Source of the DNA: Capnocytophaga sp. oral taxon 338 str. F0234 | GTDB lineage: Bacteria; Bacteroidota; Bacteroidia; Flavobacteriales; Flavobacteriaceae | Direction: 5' to 3' | Assembly: GCF_000192225.1 (NCBI RefSeq) | Contig: NZ_GL872413.1 | Location: 1,152,285-1,216,284, forward strand | DNA: 64,000 nucleotides | In this document: positions 1 to 8,830 of the stretch, in pieces | How positions within the stretch are numbered: the first letter of the stretch is position 1 | Layout of the letters: each line of letters begins with the position of its first letter | Notes under the pieces: generated by a model | The model's input: only the letters and a program-made list of their open reading frames with translations | Databases searched by the model: none | Told to the model about the DNA's origin: nothing | Program-made: the position numbers and the translations under genes

Positions 1-254
1 GCCAGTCCTGCGCGTAGGATAGAACAAACCACGATCTTATCTTGTATCAGGGGAATGTCCTTTTCCCCCAGTGGGGTGGTGATCCGTTGGGTCTGGTAGG
101 GGAGCGTCTTGCTCATCTCGTAGCTTAGGAGTGCGCCTATACGTTCTAAGTTTTTTCTAAAGCGCATCCTATCCTGTTGGACATCAACGCTTCTGAGTTC
201 GGCAACAAACTCTGAAAACAGGGAAGGTGTTTGGTCAAAGGGGTGGATAATCAT
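1..254 (-). CDS. upp: Uracil phosphoribosyltransferase, 5' part only
   Basis: Only the first 84 codons lie in the window; the gene runs off the left edge. The protein begins MIIHPFDQTP and continues through RMRFRKNLERIGALLSYEMS to VVCSILRAGL, the pattern of Bacteroidetes uracil phosphoribosyltransferase, which makes UMP from uracil and PRPP in pyrimidine salvage. The PRPP-binding loop lies beyond the edge and cannot be checked. It is divergent from the DUF4254 gene, with 64 bases between the starts. On the minus strand that gap holds a near-match to the -7 box (TATTTTG, one T short). Confidence 0.85.
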   Translation of the reverse strand, partial: MIIHPFDQTPSLFSEFVAELRSVDVQQDRMRFRKNLERIGALLSYEMSKTLPYQTQRITTPLGEKDIPLIQDKIVVCSILRAGL

Positions 255-293
255 TTGTTTAAAAATAAATTTTTTTATTACGCAAAATAACGA

Positions 294-301
294 TATTTTT
301 G
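294..301 (+). promoter_or_regulatory. -7 promoter box TATTTTTG
   Basis: Exact match to the Bacteroidetes -7 consensus TAnnTTTG. It lies 18 bases before the ATG of the DUF4254 gene, implying a very short leader. Confidence 0.5.
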
Positions 302-318
302 CAAATAAAACAAGGAAT

Positions 319-918
319 ATGTTTAGTAAATTAGCTTATGACATTTTTTGGGAGAGTATCCTGCATTATCATATAGTCGATAATGTGAACCAACCCTTTG
401 AGAATCCGTATGATAGCAAGACTATTGAACACCTATTGTACCGTAAAAACTGGATAGACACAGTACAATGGCACTACGAGGATATCATTCGAGACCCTAA
501 AATTGATCCCGAAGAAGCGCTGCTGCTCAAGCGAAAAATAGATGCCTCCAACCAAGATCGTACCGACACTGTGGAGTATATTGATAGCTATTTTCTACAC
601 CAATATAAGGACGTAATCCCTAGGATAGGAGCAACTATCAACACCGAAAGTCCTGCATGGGCAGTGGATAGACTTTCTATATTAGCCCTAAAAATCTATC
701 ACATGCAACAGGAAACAGAGCGTACCGATGCTACTGCTGAGCATATTGCCAAGTGCCAAGAGAAGCTACAGGTACTCCTTGAACAGAAGGAAGACTTGTC
801 CCTTGCTCTTGATCAACTCCTTACTGACATCGCTGAAGGTAAGAAATATATGAAAGTATATAAGCAAATGAAAATGTATAATGATGAGGAGCTAAATCCT
901 ATTCTTAGAAAAATGTAA
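319..918 (+). CDS. DUF4254 family protein
   Basis: A 199-residue soluble, mostly alpha-helical protein without signal peptide or membrane segment. The N-terminus (FSKLAYDIFWESILHYHI), the central motif VEYIDSYFL and the SPAWAVDRLSILALKIYHM region match my memory of the Bacteroidetes DUF4254 family, whose biochemical role is not established. Family members are often found near LPS or glycan glycosyltransferase genes. Here the next gene is a polysaccharide exporter, a weak hint of a link to surface glycans. The last 60 residues look like a coiled coil. A -7 box sits just upstream; 132 bases separate it from the SLBB gene. Confidence 0.75.
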   Translation: MFSKLAYDIFWESILHYHIVDNVNQPFENPYDSKTIEHLLYRKNWIDTVQWHYEDIIRDPKIDPEEALLLKRKIDASNQDRTDTVEYIDSYFLHQYKDVIPRIGATINTESPAWAVDRLSILALKIYHMQQETERTDATAEHIAKCQEKLQVLLEQKEDLSLALDQLLTDIAEGKKYMKVYKQMKMYNDEELNPILRKM

Positions 919-1019
919 TGATATATGTTTTCAAGAGATGGGTAATTAATTTTATTTATCTTTGTTATGTCTTAAAATAATAAGTCATTAAAAAATTTTA
1001 TTTTTTCGGAGAAAGGAAG

Positions 1020-1027
1020 TATATTTG
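1020..1027 (+). promoter_or_regulatory. -7 promoter box TATATTTG
   Basis: TAnnTTTG match 24 bases before the SLBB exporter ATG. A second match, TATCTTTG at 957-964, could be an alternative upstream promoter. Confidence 0.5.
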
Positions 1028-1050
1028 CACTCTGATTTAAAACAACGAAA

Positions 1051-3552
1051 ATGATTAGGAGAATATTATTTTTTCTTTTTCTAAGTATAAGTTTTACAGC
1101 ACAATTATCTGCTCAAATACAGAATCTTAACTTAGAACAACTGACTTATATCAATGTAGATCAACTTTCTGATGAGCAAATACGAGCTTTCTGGGATAAA
1201 GTGCAAGCACAAGGATATTCTCTTACAGATTTGGAAACAGCTGCTCGTGTGAAGGGAGTCCCTGTTTCTCAGATTAATAAATTACGTCAACGTATTATGT
1301 TAGCATCTTCACAAAAAGGAAAGAAAGCTACATCATTAGATAAAGCAAATGTTCCTAAACAAGAAATATTTGGACGTACAGGAAGAGAACGATTGAAGGA
1401 TACTTTAACACCCGTAAAGAAAAGTCGTGTTTTTGGATATGATTTTTTTCAAAATCCTAAGATTTCCTTTACTCCTAGTATTAATGTACCTACTCCTGAG
1501 AATTATATTATTAATACAGGAGATGAGCTTTTGGTGGAAGTATGGGGTGCAGCAGAAAGTAGTTCTACACAAAAGGTAGATAATCAGGGTAACATTATCC
1601 TTCCTATGGCAGGAAAAATTCATGTAGGAGGACTTAATTTTGTAGAAGCAAAAGCAAAAATTAATACAGCTTTACGTAAAATATATGCAGGAATTTCAGC
1701 CCCTGAGGGAAGTTATTCTAAGGTATATACAGGTGTCTCTATAGCTAATATACGTACTGTAAAAGTTAATATTATTGGGGAAGTAGAAACTCCCGGAACC
1801 TATTCCTTAAGTGCTCTTTCTACTGTTATCAATGCCCTTTATGCTAGTGGAGGTCCCACTAAGAATGGTTCTTTTCGGAATATACAAGTAGTTCGTGGAG
1901 GAAAAACAATAGCTCATTTAGACATTTATAATTTCTTACTTAAAGGGTCTCAGGAAGGAAATATTAATCTGAATGATCAGGATGTCATTATTGTTCCTCC
2001 TTATAAAAACCAAGTAGAAGTGATAGGTTTTGTTAAGAGAGAAGGTATTTATGAAGTGAAGGAAGGGGAAAAACTTTCAGACTTGATAGATTATTTTGGA
2101 GGTTTTAAATCCAATGCTTATAAAGATAATTTAGTAGTAGAACGTATAATAGGAGCCAAACGTGAAGTAAAAGAGGTACCTTACACAGAAGCGGGAGAGT
2201 TTGCAATGCAAGGGGGAGATAAATTATTAGTTCACAGATTATCAGATATCTTTCATAACAGACTTAGTATTACGGGAGCAGTATACCAACCGGGTAATTA
2301 TGCTTATTCGGAAGGAATGACGGTTCTGGATCTAATTAATAGGGCAGCGGGAATACGTGATGAGGCTTATCTCAATAGAGCTATTCTTTTCAGGACAGTA
2401 GATAGGGTAGATAGACAGAGTATTCATTTCTCATTGAGAGATATTCTGAGTAAAAAACAAATAGTTGCCTTGCAGCCTAATGATAGTTTGCATGTATATG
2501 GAAAAGATAGTTTAAGTATAAAACCTATGGTGCGTATAGAGGGAGCTGTACGTAAACCTCAAAAAATTCCTTTTGCAAAAGGAATGCATCCAGAGGATTT
2601 AGTAATTATGGCAGGGGGGTTTATTGAAGGCGCTGATAATATACATTTACAAGTAGCACGACAATTGAATGATACTAATTTTAAAACGATTAGTAAAGTA
2701 TATGATGTCATTCTCTCTCAAGATAAAACTACAGAAACTATAGAGCTAGAACCTAATGATATTGTAACAGTACATTATCAAAAAGGATATGTTCCTCAAC
2801 AAATTGTTAAGATAGAAGGAGAGGTTACTTATCCGGGATTCTATGCAATCCTATCAAAAGAAGAACGAATTTCAAGCCTTATAGAACGCTCTGGAGGATT
2901 TGCTCCTTATGCTTATATAGAAGGAGCTACTTTAGTAAGAAAGAAAGGAAAAGAGAAGGATGAAAAAACACAAGAGAAACAACTTAATGAACTTAAAAAA
3001 ATAGATAAAGAATTATCAGTTATTAAAACTAAAGATACTTCAGAAAATAGTAAAAATGAAAATAATGAAGATGTTAAAAGTATTAAAAAAGAGAATAATG
3101 TAGAGAGTGAAGATGAACTCTCAGAATATCGTGTAGGAATTAATCTTAGAGAGATAATGGAGAATAAGGATTCCTATCAAGATCTTATTTTAAAGGAAGG
3201 AGATGTACTTATAGTCCCTTCAGAGAAGCAAACTGTAGAAGTAAAAGGATTGGTCTTAGCACCTTCATTGGTACGTTATGAAAGAGGAAAATCTACTCGT
3301 TCATACATTAATAGTGCAGGAGGATTCTCTGATAAAGCACAGAAAAAGTCAGTATATGTAATGTATACTAACGGAGATGTAAAAGGAACTAAACATTTTC
3401 TTTTTTTTAGAAGTTATCCTAAAATAGCTCCAGGAGCTATAGTTATAGTACCAGAGAAACCAGAGAAAAAAGGTCTTTCAACTACGGAGACAGTGAGTAT
3501 TACTACTGCTTTAGCTACTTTAGCTGTTTTAATATACAATACATTTAAGTAA
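1051..3552 (+). CDS. SLBB-domain polysaccharide export protein (Wza-like)
   Basis: An 833-residue periplasmic/outer-membrane exporter for capsule or exopolysaccharide. A signal peptide (MIRRILFFLFLSISFTAQLSA) precedes a helical linker, then a poly-export domain around residues 150-230 (YIINTGDELLVEVWG). Several SLBB repeats follow, each with a 'G.V..PG.Y' signature (IIGEVETPGTY, ITGAVYQPGNY, IEGEVTYPGFY). The length and repeat number fit the Bacteroidetes multi-SLBB form rather than E. coli Wza (about 380 residues). A Lys/Glu/Asn-rich low-complexity insert occupies about residues 628-690. A hydrophobic C-terminal segment (residues 810-830) may anchor the protein. The Wzz-like gene follows after about 17 bases, so they are probably one operon. 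Confidence 0.88.
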   Translation: MIRRILFFLFLSISFTAQLSAQIQNLNLEQLTYINVDQLSDEQIRAFWDKVQAQGYSLTDLETAARVKGVPVSQINKLRQRIMLASSQKGKKATSLDKANVPKQEIFGRTGRERLKDTLTPVKKSRVFGYDFFQNPKISFTPSINVPTPENYIINTGDELLVEVWGAAESSSTQKVDNQGNIILPMAGKIHVGGLNFVEAKAKINTALRKIYAGISAPEGSYSKVYTGVSIANIRTVKVNIIGEVETPGTYSLSALSTVINALYASGGPTKNGSFRNIQVVRGGKTIAHLDIYNFLLKGSQEGNINLNDQDVIIVPPYKNQVEVIGFVKREGIYEVKEGEKLSDLIDYFGGFKSNAYKDNLVVERIIGAKREVKEVPYTEAGEFAMQGGDKLLVHRLSDIFHNRLSITGAVYQPGNYAYSEGMTVLDLINRAAGIRDEAYLNRAILFRTVDRVDRQSIHFSLRDILSKKQIVALQPNDSLHVYGKDSLSIKPMVRIEGAVRKPQKIPFAKGMHPEDLVIMAGGFIEGADNIHLQVARQLNDTNFKTISKVYDVILSQDKTTETIELEPNDIVTVHYQKGYVPQQIVKIEGEVTYPGFYAILSKEERISSLIERSGGFAPYAYIEGATLVRKKGKEKDEKTQEKQLNELKKIDKELSVIKTKDTSENSKNENNEDVKSIKKENNVESEDELSEYRVGINLREIMENKDSYQDLILKEGDVLIVPSEKQTVEVKGLVLAPSLVRYERGKSTRSYINSAGGFSDKAQKKSVYVMYTNGDVKGTKHFLFFRSYPKIAPGAIVIVPEKPEKKGLSTTETVSITTALATLAVLIYNTFK

Positions 3553-3569
3553 TTGATAATACATTGAAT

Positions 3570-4676
3570 ATGAATCAAGAAATACAGAGAGAAGATGAAA
3601 TAGATTTAATAGCTCTTTTACAGAAAATATGGAAGGGGAGAAAAACTATTCTAAAATATTTTATATTATTTTTTCTAATAGGTGTTTTTATAGCTATATT
3701 TTCTAAGAAAGAGTATACAGCAACCTCTTTAGTATTAGCACAAGAAAGTAATTCATCAACAGGGAATTTATCAGGATTAGCCTCCTTAGCAGGAATTAAT
3801 ATTAATTCTTCAACTTCTGAACTAATCTCTCCTAAATTGTATGCTATTGTCGCTAAAAGTATTCCTTTTCAGAAGAAAATGATACAAACTCGTATTCAAG
3901 TTCAAGAAAATAGAGATTTTGTTACCTATCAAGAATATTATCAAAAGCATAATAAGACTAATTTTTTAGATATAGTAGGAAAATATACCATTGGGTTGCC
4001 TTCTCTTATTGTGGATAAAGTATCTCCTAAAAAAGAGAATTTTTCACAATATGCAGTAACAGAAAAGGACACAACAGGAGTTTATAAACTTACTCCAGAA
4101 GAAAAAAGTCTTTTTGAACTTTTGGAAAGTCAATTGAAAATTACTAATAATGAAAAAGATAATACAGTAAGTATTTCTTTTTCAATGGACGATCCTTTGG
4201 CAGCGGCACAAATGCTTGAACAGGCTAAAAATTATCTACAAGAGACAATTATTGAATTCAAAACACGCAAAGCAAAAAAGCAGTTGGAGTTCGTTCAAAA
4301 ACAATATGAAGAAGCGGAGAAATCTTTTAAGGAGAAACAAATTCGATTAGCTGCTTTTCAGGACAGTAATAGGGGGCTTATTACAGCAATTCCTATGACC
4401 CGACAATCACAATTACAATCGGATTATAACCTAGCTTATAATCTTTATGTAGAATTAGCAAAACAATTTGAAAATCAGAAAATAAAAGTACAAGAAGATA
4501 CACCTGCATTTATTACTATAGAACCTGTAAGTGTTCCTTTGGAAAAATCAAAACCTAAAAAAGGGATGATTATTGCTATTTGGAGTTTTTTGGGAATTAT
4601 AATAGGAATTGGCATTATTTTTGGTAAGGACTTTATGAAAGCTATGAAGAATAGATCTTTGTCAGTAGAAGAGTAA
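3570..4676 (+). CDS. Wzz-type chain-length determinant / polysaccharide co-polymerase
   Basis: A 368-residue inner-membrane protein with the layout of the Wzz family: a short cytoplasmic N-terminus with EIDLIALLQKIWKGRK, a TM helix (about 28-48), a large periplasmic region with coiled coil (residues 215-300, LEFVQKQYEEAEKSFKEKQ), a Pro-rich approach (VPLEKSKPKKG) and a second TM helix near residue 335. No tyrosine-kinase domain is fused. I chose the ATG at 3570 over an in-frame TTG six bases earlier. It presumably sets chain length and couples to the SLBB exporter encoded immediately upstream. No polymerase, flippase or glycosyltransferase gene is adjacent. Confidence 0.87.
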   Translation: MNQEIQREDEIDLIALLQKIWKGRKTILKYFILFFLIGVFIAIFSKKEYTATSLVLAQESNSSTGNLSGLASLAGININSSTSELISPKLYAIVAKSIPFQKKMIQTRIQVQENRDFVTYQEYYQKHNKTNFLDIVGKYTIGLPSLIVDKVSPKKENFSQYAVTEKDTTGVYKLTPEEKSLFELLESQLKITNNEKDNTVSISFSMDDPLAAAQMLEQAKNYLQETIIEFKTRKAKKQLEFVQKQYEEAEKSFKEKQIRLAAFQDSNRGLITAIPMTRQSQLQSDYNLAYNLYVELAKQFENQKIKVQEDTPAFITIEPVSVPLEKSKPKKGMIIAIWSFLGIIIGIGIIFGKDFMKAMKNRSLSVEE

Positions 4677-4724
4677 ATATAGAAATTATTTTAAAAAAGA
4701 TATAGATTTTGAAAAGAATTAATT

Positions 4725-4907
4725 ATGAGTTTGAATAAGAATTCTGTTTTAGGATATGCTACTTTGATAATGATTTTTTTTGGGTTAATATTATTAGGGT
4801 TAGGTATATTTCGTTATAAAGATATTGCTGGTTGGGGATTTGCTGCTACGGGGATAGGCTTTTTAGCTATAGCATGGGTATTTGATTCTTTAAAAGGTAG
4901 AGTATAA
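4725..4907 (+). CDS. Small two-TM membrane protein (CAL67264-like)
   Basis: A 60-residue protein with two hydrophobic helices (residues 9-29 and 33-53) separated by [10 protein letters not shown], ending in DSLKGRV. This matches my recollection of a small flavobacterial family named after CAL67264; its function is unknown. It sits 48 bases after the Wzz gene and 23 bases before the aldehyde dehydrogenase, so it may be co-transcribed with either. Confidence 0.65.
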   Translation: MSLNKNSVLGYATLIMIFFGLILLGLGIFRYKDIAGWGFAATGIGFLAIAWVFDSLKGRV

Positions 4908-4930
4908 TAAGGAAAATATCAGATTTAGAG

Positions 4931-6517
4931 ATGAATGAATTTCAACCTATACCTAAGGCTTATGAGTGTGAGCCTTTATATTATAGAAATTACTTAATAA
5001 ATGGGAGGCTTATACAATGGGATGGAGCCTATGATAAGGTATATTCTACAATTTCTTCTACAGAGAAGTATGCCCCTACTTTAGTAGGAGAAGTGCCTCA
5101 TTTGAGCAAAGAACAGGCACTTGAGGCTCTTCAATCTGCTGCTAATGCTTTTGGAAAGGGAAATGGGCTTTGGGCAACTATGAGAGTAAGAGATCGCATA
5201 GAAATATTGGAGAGATTTACTGAGCAAATGAAAACCAAACGAGATGAGGTTGTACACTTAATGATGTGGGAAATAGGAAAAACAATTAGTGAATCTCAAA
5301 AAGAATTTGATCGAACTATAGAATATATCTATGATACTATAGAGGAATATAAAAGACTTGACAGAGAGAGTGCTCGTTTTCAAAAAAGAGATGGAATATA
5401 CGCTCATATACGTAGAGGACCTCTTGGAGTTGTACTATGCTTAGGTCCCTATAATTATCCATTGAATGAATCCTTCGCATTATTAATTCCTGCCTTGCTT
5501 ATGGGGAATACAGTTATTTATAAACCACCTAAATATGGAGTGTTACTCATTACTCCTCTACTGGAGATTTTTAAAGATTGTTTTCCTAAAGGGGTTATTA
5601 ATATTATTTTTGGTCGTGGTCGGGAGATAGCAGCCCCTATTATGGAGACAGGAAAGGTAGATGTATTAGCACTTATTGGGAATAGTCATTCGGCTATAGC
5701 TTTGCAAGATAAGCATCCACATAAGAATAGGTTACGCTTAATTTTAGGTCTAGAGGCTAAGAATCCGGCAATTGTCTTGCCTGATGCAGATATTAATTTA
5801 GCTGTTAGTGAATGTGTGGCAGGAGCCCTTACTTTTAATGGACAGCGTTGTACGGCATTGAAGATCATATATGTACATAATAGTATTAAGGATGAATTTC
5901 TTTCTGAATTTACCAGGAGAGTGGATGCTCTTCCCTTTGGGAATCCTTGGGAGTTAAATGTGAAACTTACTCCTCTTCCAGAACCAAATAAGCCTCAATA
6001 TATACAAGAACTTATTGATGATGCTTTAGAGAAAGGTGCTAAAATATTAAATAGAAAGGGAGGAGAGCGCTGTGAGAACTTTATTTTCCCAGCAGTGCTT
6101 GCTCCTATTACACCTGATATGAGAGTATATCAAGAAGAGCAATTTGGGCCTGTAGTACCAATTCGTTTTTTCTCTGATATAGACGAGGTACGACAAGAAA
6201 TAGCAGATTCTCACTATGGGCAGCAAGTAAGCCTTTTTGGAAGGGATATTTATACGTTAGCTCCTTTAATTGATAATTTAGTTAATCTTGTCTGTCGTGT
6301 GAATCTTAATAGTTTATGCCAGAGGGGACCTGATGTATTCCCTTTTACAGGAAGAAAAGATTCTGCAGTAGGGACACTTAGTGTGTATGATGCACTCCGT
6401 TCTTTCTCTATAAGAACGTTTGTAGCTTCAAAAGATAATAAATATAATAATGAAATCCTTGAAAATCTTTTGAAGACAGGCATTTCTAATTTTGTACATA
6501 ATGATTATATTTTATAG
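4931..6517 (+). CDS. gapN: NADP-dependent glyceraldehyde-3-phosphate dehydrogenase (GapN-type aldehyde dehydrogenase)
   Basis: A 528-residue member of the aldehyde dehydrogenase superfamily. It contains the cofactor-site sequence [25 protein letters not shown], and the catalytic-cysteine motif NGQRCTALK near residue 310. The whole protein resembles the flavobacterial enzyme annotated as non-phosphorylating GAPDH, which oxidises glyceraldehyde-3-phosphate directly to 3-phosphoglycerate and yields NADPH. The usual LELGGK general-base motif reads LGLEAK here: on a Lys-anchored alignment the Glu is displaced by two positions. Substrate assignment is by family resemblance only; another aldehyde is possible. 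Confidence 0.75.
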   Translation: MNEFQPIPKAYECEPLYYRNYLINGRLIQWDGAYDKVYSTISSTEKYAPTLVGEVPHLSKEQALEALQSAANAFGKGNGLWATMRVRDRIEILERFTEQMKTKRDEVVHLMMWEIGKTISESQKEFDRTIEYIYDTIEEYKRLDRESARFQKRDGIYAHIRRGPLGVVLCLGPYNYPLNESFALLIPALLMGNTVIYKPPKYGVLLITPLLEIFKDCFPKGVINIIFGRGREIAAPIMETGKVDVLALIGNSHSAIALQDKHPHKNRLRLILGLEAKNPAIVLPDADINLAVSECVAGALTFNGQRCTALKIIYVHNSIKDEFLSEFTRRVDALPFGNPWELNVKLTPLPEPNKPQYIQELIDDALEKGAKILNRKGGERCENFIFPAVLAPITPDMRVYQEEQFGPVVPIRFFSDIDEVRQEIADSHYGQQVSLFGRDIYTLAPLIDNLVNLVCRVNLNSLCQRGPDVFPFTGRKDSAVGTLSVYDALRSFSIRTFVASKDNKYNNEILENLLKTGISNFVHNDYIL

Positions 6518-6538
6518 AAATTTTAGTTTTAATATATT

Positions 6539-6730
6539 ATGAAATTATTTATCATTGTATTGGTTATTTTAACCCTATGTATTATAGGGATGGCTATAAA
6601 AATTTGGGCAAAGAAAGGTGGTAAATTCTCAGGCACATGTGCTAGCCAAAATCCGCATCTGAACCCAGAAGGTGAACCTTGTAGTTTTTGTGGTAGACTT
6701 CCAGATGAAGCAGAATGTAGAAAATCGTAA
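6539..6730 (+). CDS. Small membrane or secreted protein with CxxC
   Basis: A 63-residue protein with one N-terminal TM helix (residues 3-23), then GGKFSGTCASQNP and C-S-F-C-G. The three clustered cysteines suggest a metal or disulfide site. Similar short single-TM proteins are widespread in flavobacteria; I know no function. It starts 21 bases after the gapN stop and is closed by a rho-independent terminator. Confidence 0.6.
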   Translation: MKLFIIVLVILTLCIIGMAIKIWAKKGGKFSGTCASQNPHLNPEGEPCSFCGRLPDEAECRKS

Positions 6731-6738
6731 ATAAAAAA

Positions 6739-6769
6739 AGAATCAGTTTGTTGGAGGCTGATTTTTTTA
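6739..6769 (+). terminator. Rho-independent terminator
   Basis: Stem AATCAG/CTGATT with an 11-base loop followed by a run of T. It lies directly after the 63-residue membrane gene and before comEC. Confidence 0.65.
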
Positions 6770-6786
6770 TTTTTAAGTAACGAATA

Positions 6787-8775
6787 ATGAGGCAAAATCC
6801 ATTTAATTTTCCTTTATTTATTATTCTTTTAGGAGTGATTCTTGGTATTATATTTCAAGATTCATTCTTTGTGATATCTTACTTATATAGCATAATTTTT
6901 TCTCTTGTAGGGATAGTATTCCTATTTGCTTGTTTCTATATTATAAAGAAATTTCAAAAGGAATCAATATTTTTATTATCTTTTATAATGGGTGTTTTAT
7001 TATATAATGCTCATTATGAGCCTAATAATAAAAACCATTATCTACAGAAACTCTCGCCAAATACAGAGTATATTCTTTCAGGGACAATACAAGAAATAAA
7101 GGGAAAAAGAATTATAGTCTCTTTACAGAAAGAAGACCAATTTAGAGTGAAAGGGAAAGTTTCTCTTCAATTGAAGGATACACTTTCCCAGAATATAGTG
7201 GGAAAATATATTTTATGTTTTACAAGTCTTGCTCCTATATCTCAAGCTAAGAACCCCTCTCAATTTAACTATAAAAAATATATGTGTCGCCAATATATTT
7301 ATTGGCAAGGAACTCCTCTTTGTTATCAGTTAGAAGAGAATCATTCACATTCCATAGTTCTTTTGACAAAGAAGACACAAATACAATTAGCATCTTCTCT
7401 GGATAAATATCCTTTTTCCGATTCTTCAAAAGCAATTATAAAAGCTTTAGTTTTAGGTATTCGTTCGGATATTGATACAGATACTTATCAGCATTATATT
7501 GATGCAGGGGCAGTTCATATTTTAGCTATTTCAGGACTTCATATTGGACTTATAACTTTCATACTTACCCAGATAATAAACTTTATTTTTCCTTTTCGAC
7601 AAAAGAAATTAAAAATAGCAATTATTTTTACTATTTTGCTTGGATATAGTTTTATAACAGGACTATCTGCTTCTGTATTGAGGTCTGTATTAATGTTTGG
7701 AGGATATAGTATGGCTTTTTATATAGGAAATGGCAAAGCTCGATTTGATAGTTTAATGTTTTCTGCTTTTATACTTCTTCTGTGTAAACCTATGTTCCTT
7801 TTTGAGGTTGGTTTTCAGTTAAGTTATATGGCGGTACTCTCTATTGAACTCTTCTTACCTTTTTTTAATAAATATTGGTTTTATGAAAATAAATTACTGA
7901 ATTTGTTTCCAAGTATCATAAAAGTGAGTATCGCTGCTCAGATAGGGATCATTCCTTTATCTTTGTATTATTTTCATCAATTTGCAGGTTTATTCCTTAT
8001 TACTAATATGATTATTCTACCTTTTTTGGGGATTATTTTGGGTTTGGGAATAATTGTTGTATTTCTGTCAAGTATTCACTCTTTACCTTATTGGTTAGTG
8101 GTAAGTTATGATTTTATAATTATATTAATGAATAAGAGTATTGAAAAAATAGCTTCTTATAGAGATTTGATTATCACAGGAGTTTATTTTAATGAAATAA
8201 TGTTGATTGTTTCTTATATAGTGATGTTATGGGGAGTGTTATATCTGTATTTTAGAAAAATACGCTTTTTATACCTATTACTCATATCTATTCTTTTGTT
8301 TCAAGGTTATCTTTTCTATCAAAAATATGAAAGGAGGAAAATAGATCAGCTTATTGTTTATCAACAATATAAAAAGACGATGATTTCTCATCAACAAGGG
8401 GGAGAAGCTATATTTTATCTATCGGATACTATATCACTACCACGAACATATATAAAGAATTTTTGTACTCAGAGGAATATAAAACATTTTCAATATAAAT
8501 CTATTACAAATATAATTTCTTTTAAAGGAAAACATTTTGTGATAGTAGATGAAAAATTTTATCTGGATAAAACAGATTCTATAGATTATCTTCTACTTAG
8601 AAATAATCCTAAAATTCACTTAGAGAAATTTTTAGAAAAAGGATCTGTTCCTAAGATAATTATTGCTGATGGAAGTAATTACCCTTACATGATGGAGAAA
8701 TGGGAGAAAACATGCAGAAAGTATCATATTCCTTTCTATAATACATACAAGGAAGGATATTTTTTATTAGAATAG
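6787..8775 (+). CDS. comEC: ComEC/Rec2-family DNA uptake channel
   Basis: A 662-residue polytopic inner-membrane protein. N-terminal hydrophobic helices and an OB-like region (about residues 80-150, IVGKYILCF...) are followed by the ComEC competence core with the hallmark LAISGLHIGL near residue 245, then about eight more TM helices to residue 510. The C-terminal 150 residues lack the metallo-beta-lactamase HxHxDH motif of firmicute ComEC, which is usual in Bacteroidetes. The expected role is passage of transforming single-stranded DNA across the inner membrane. A ComEA-like protein is encoded at 36853-37719, giving two DNA-uptake genes in the window. Confidence 0.85.
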   Translation: MRQNPFNFPLFIILLGVILGIIFQDSFFVISYLYSIIFSLVGIVFLFACFYIIKKFQKESIFLLSFIMGVLLYNAHYEPNNKNHYLQKLSPNTEYILSGTIQEIKGKRIIVSLQKEDQFRVKGKVSLQLKDTLSQNIVGKYILCFTSLAPISQAKNPSQFNYKKYMCRQYIYWQGTPLCYQLEENHSHSIVLLTKKTQIQLASSLDKYPFSDSSKAIIKALVLGIRSDIDTDTYQHYIDAGAVHILAISGLHIGLITFILTQIINFIFPFRQKKLKIAIIFTILLGYSFITGLSASVLRSVLMFGGYSMAFYIGNGKARFDSLMFSAFILLLCKPMFLFEVGFQLSYMAVLSIELFLPFFNKYWFYENKLLNLFPSIIKVSIAAQIGIIPLSLYYFHQFAGLFLITNMIILPFLGIILGLGIIVVFLSSIHSLPYWLVVSYDFIIILMNKSIEKIASYRDLIITGVYFNEIMLIVSYIVMLWGVLYLYFRKIRFLYLLLISILLFQGYLFYQKYERRKIDQLIVYQQYKKTMISHQQGGEAIFYLSDTISLPRTYIKNFCTQRNIKHFQYKSITNIISFKGKHFVIVDEKFYLDKTDSIDYLLLRNNPKIHLEKFLEKGSVPKIIIADGSNYPYMMEKWEKTCRKYHIPFYNTYKEGYFLLE

Positions 8776-8777
8776 GA

Positions 8778-8811
8778 AATTAGAGAAAATATTTTATTAT
8801 TTTCTCTAATT
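8778..8811. terminator. Bidirectional terminator hairpin
   Basis: Perfect 14-bp stem AATTAGAGAAAATA/TATTTTCTCTAATT with a 6-base loop, between the convergent comEC and proS genes. Flanking T runs are weak. Confidence 0.6.
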
Positions 8812-8830
8812 CTAGTTATTTTTTATATTT

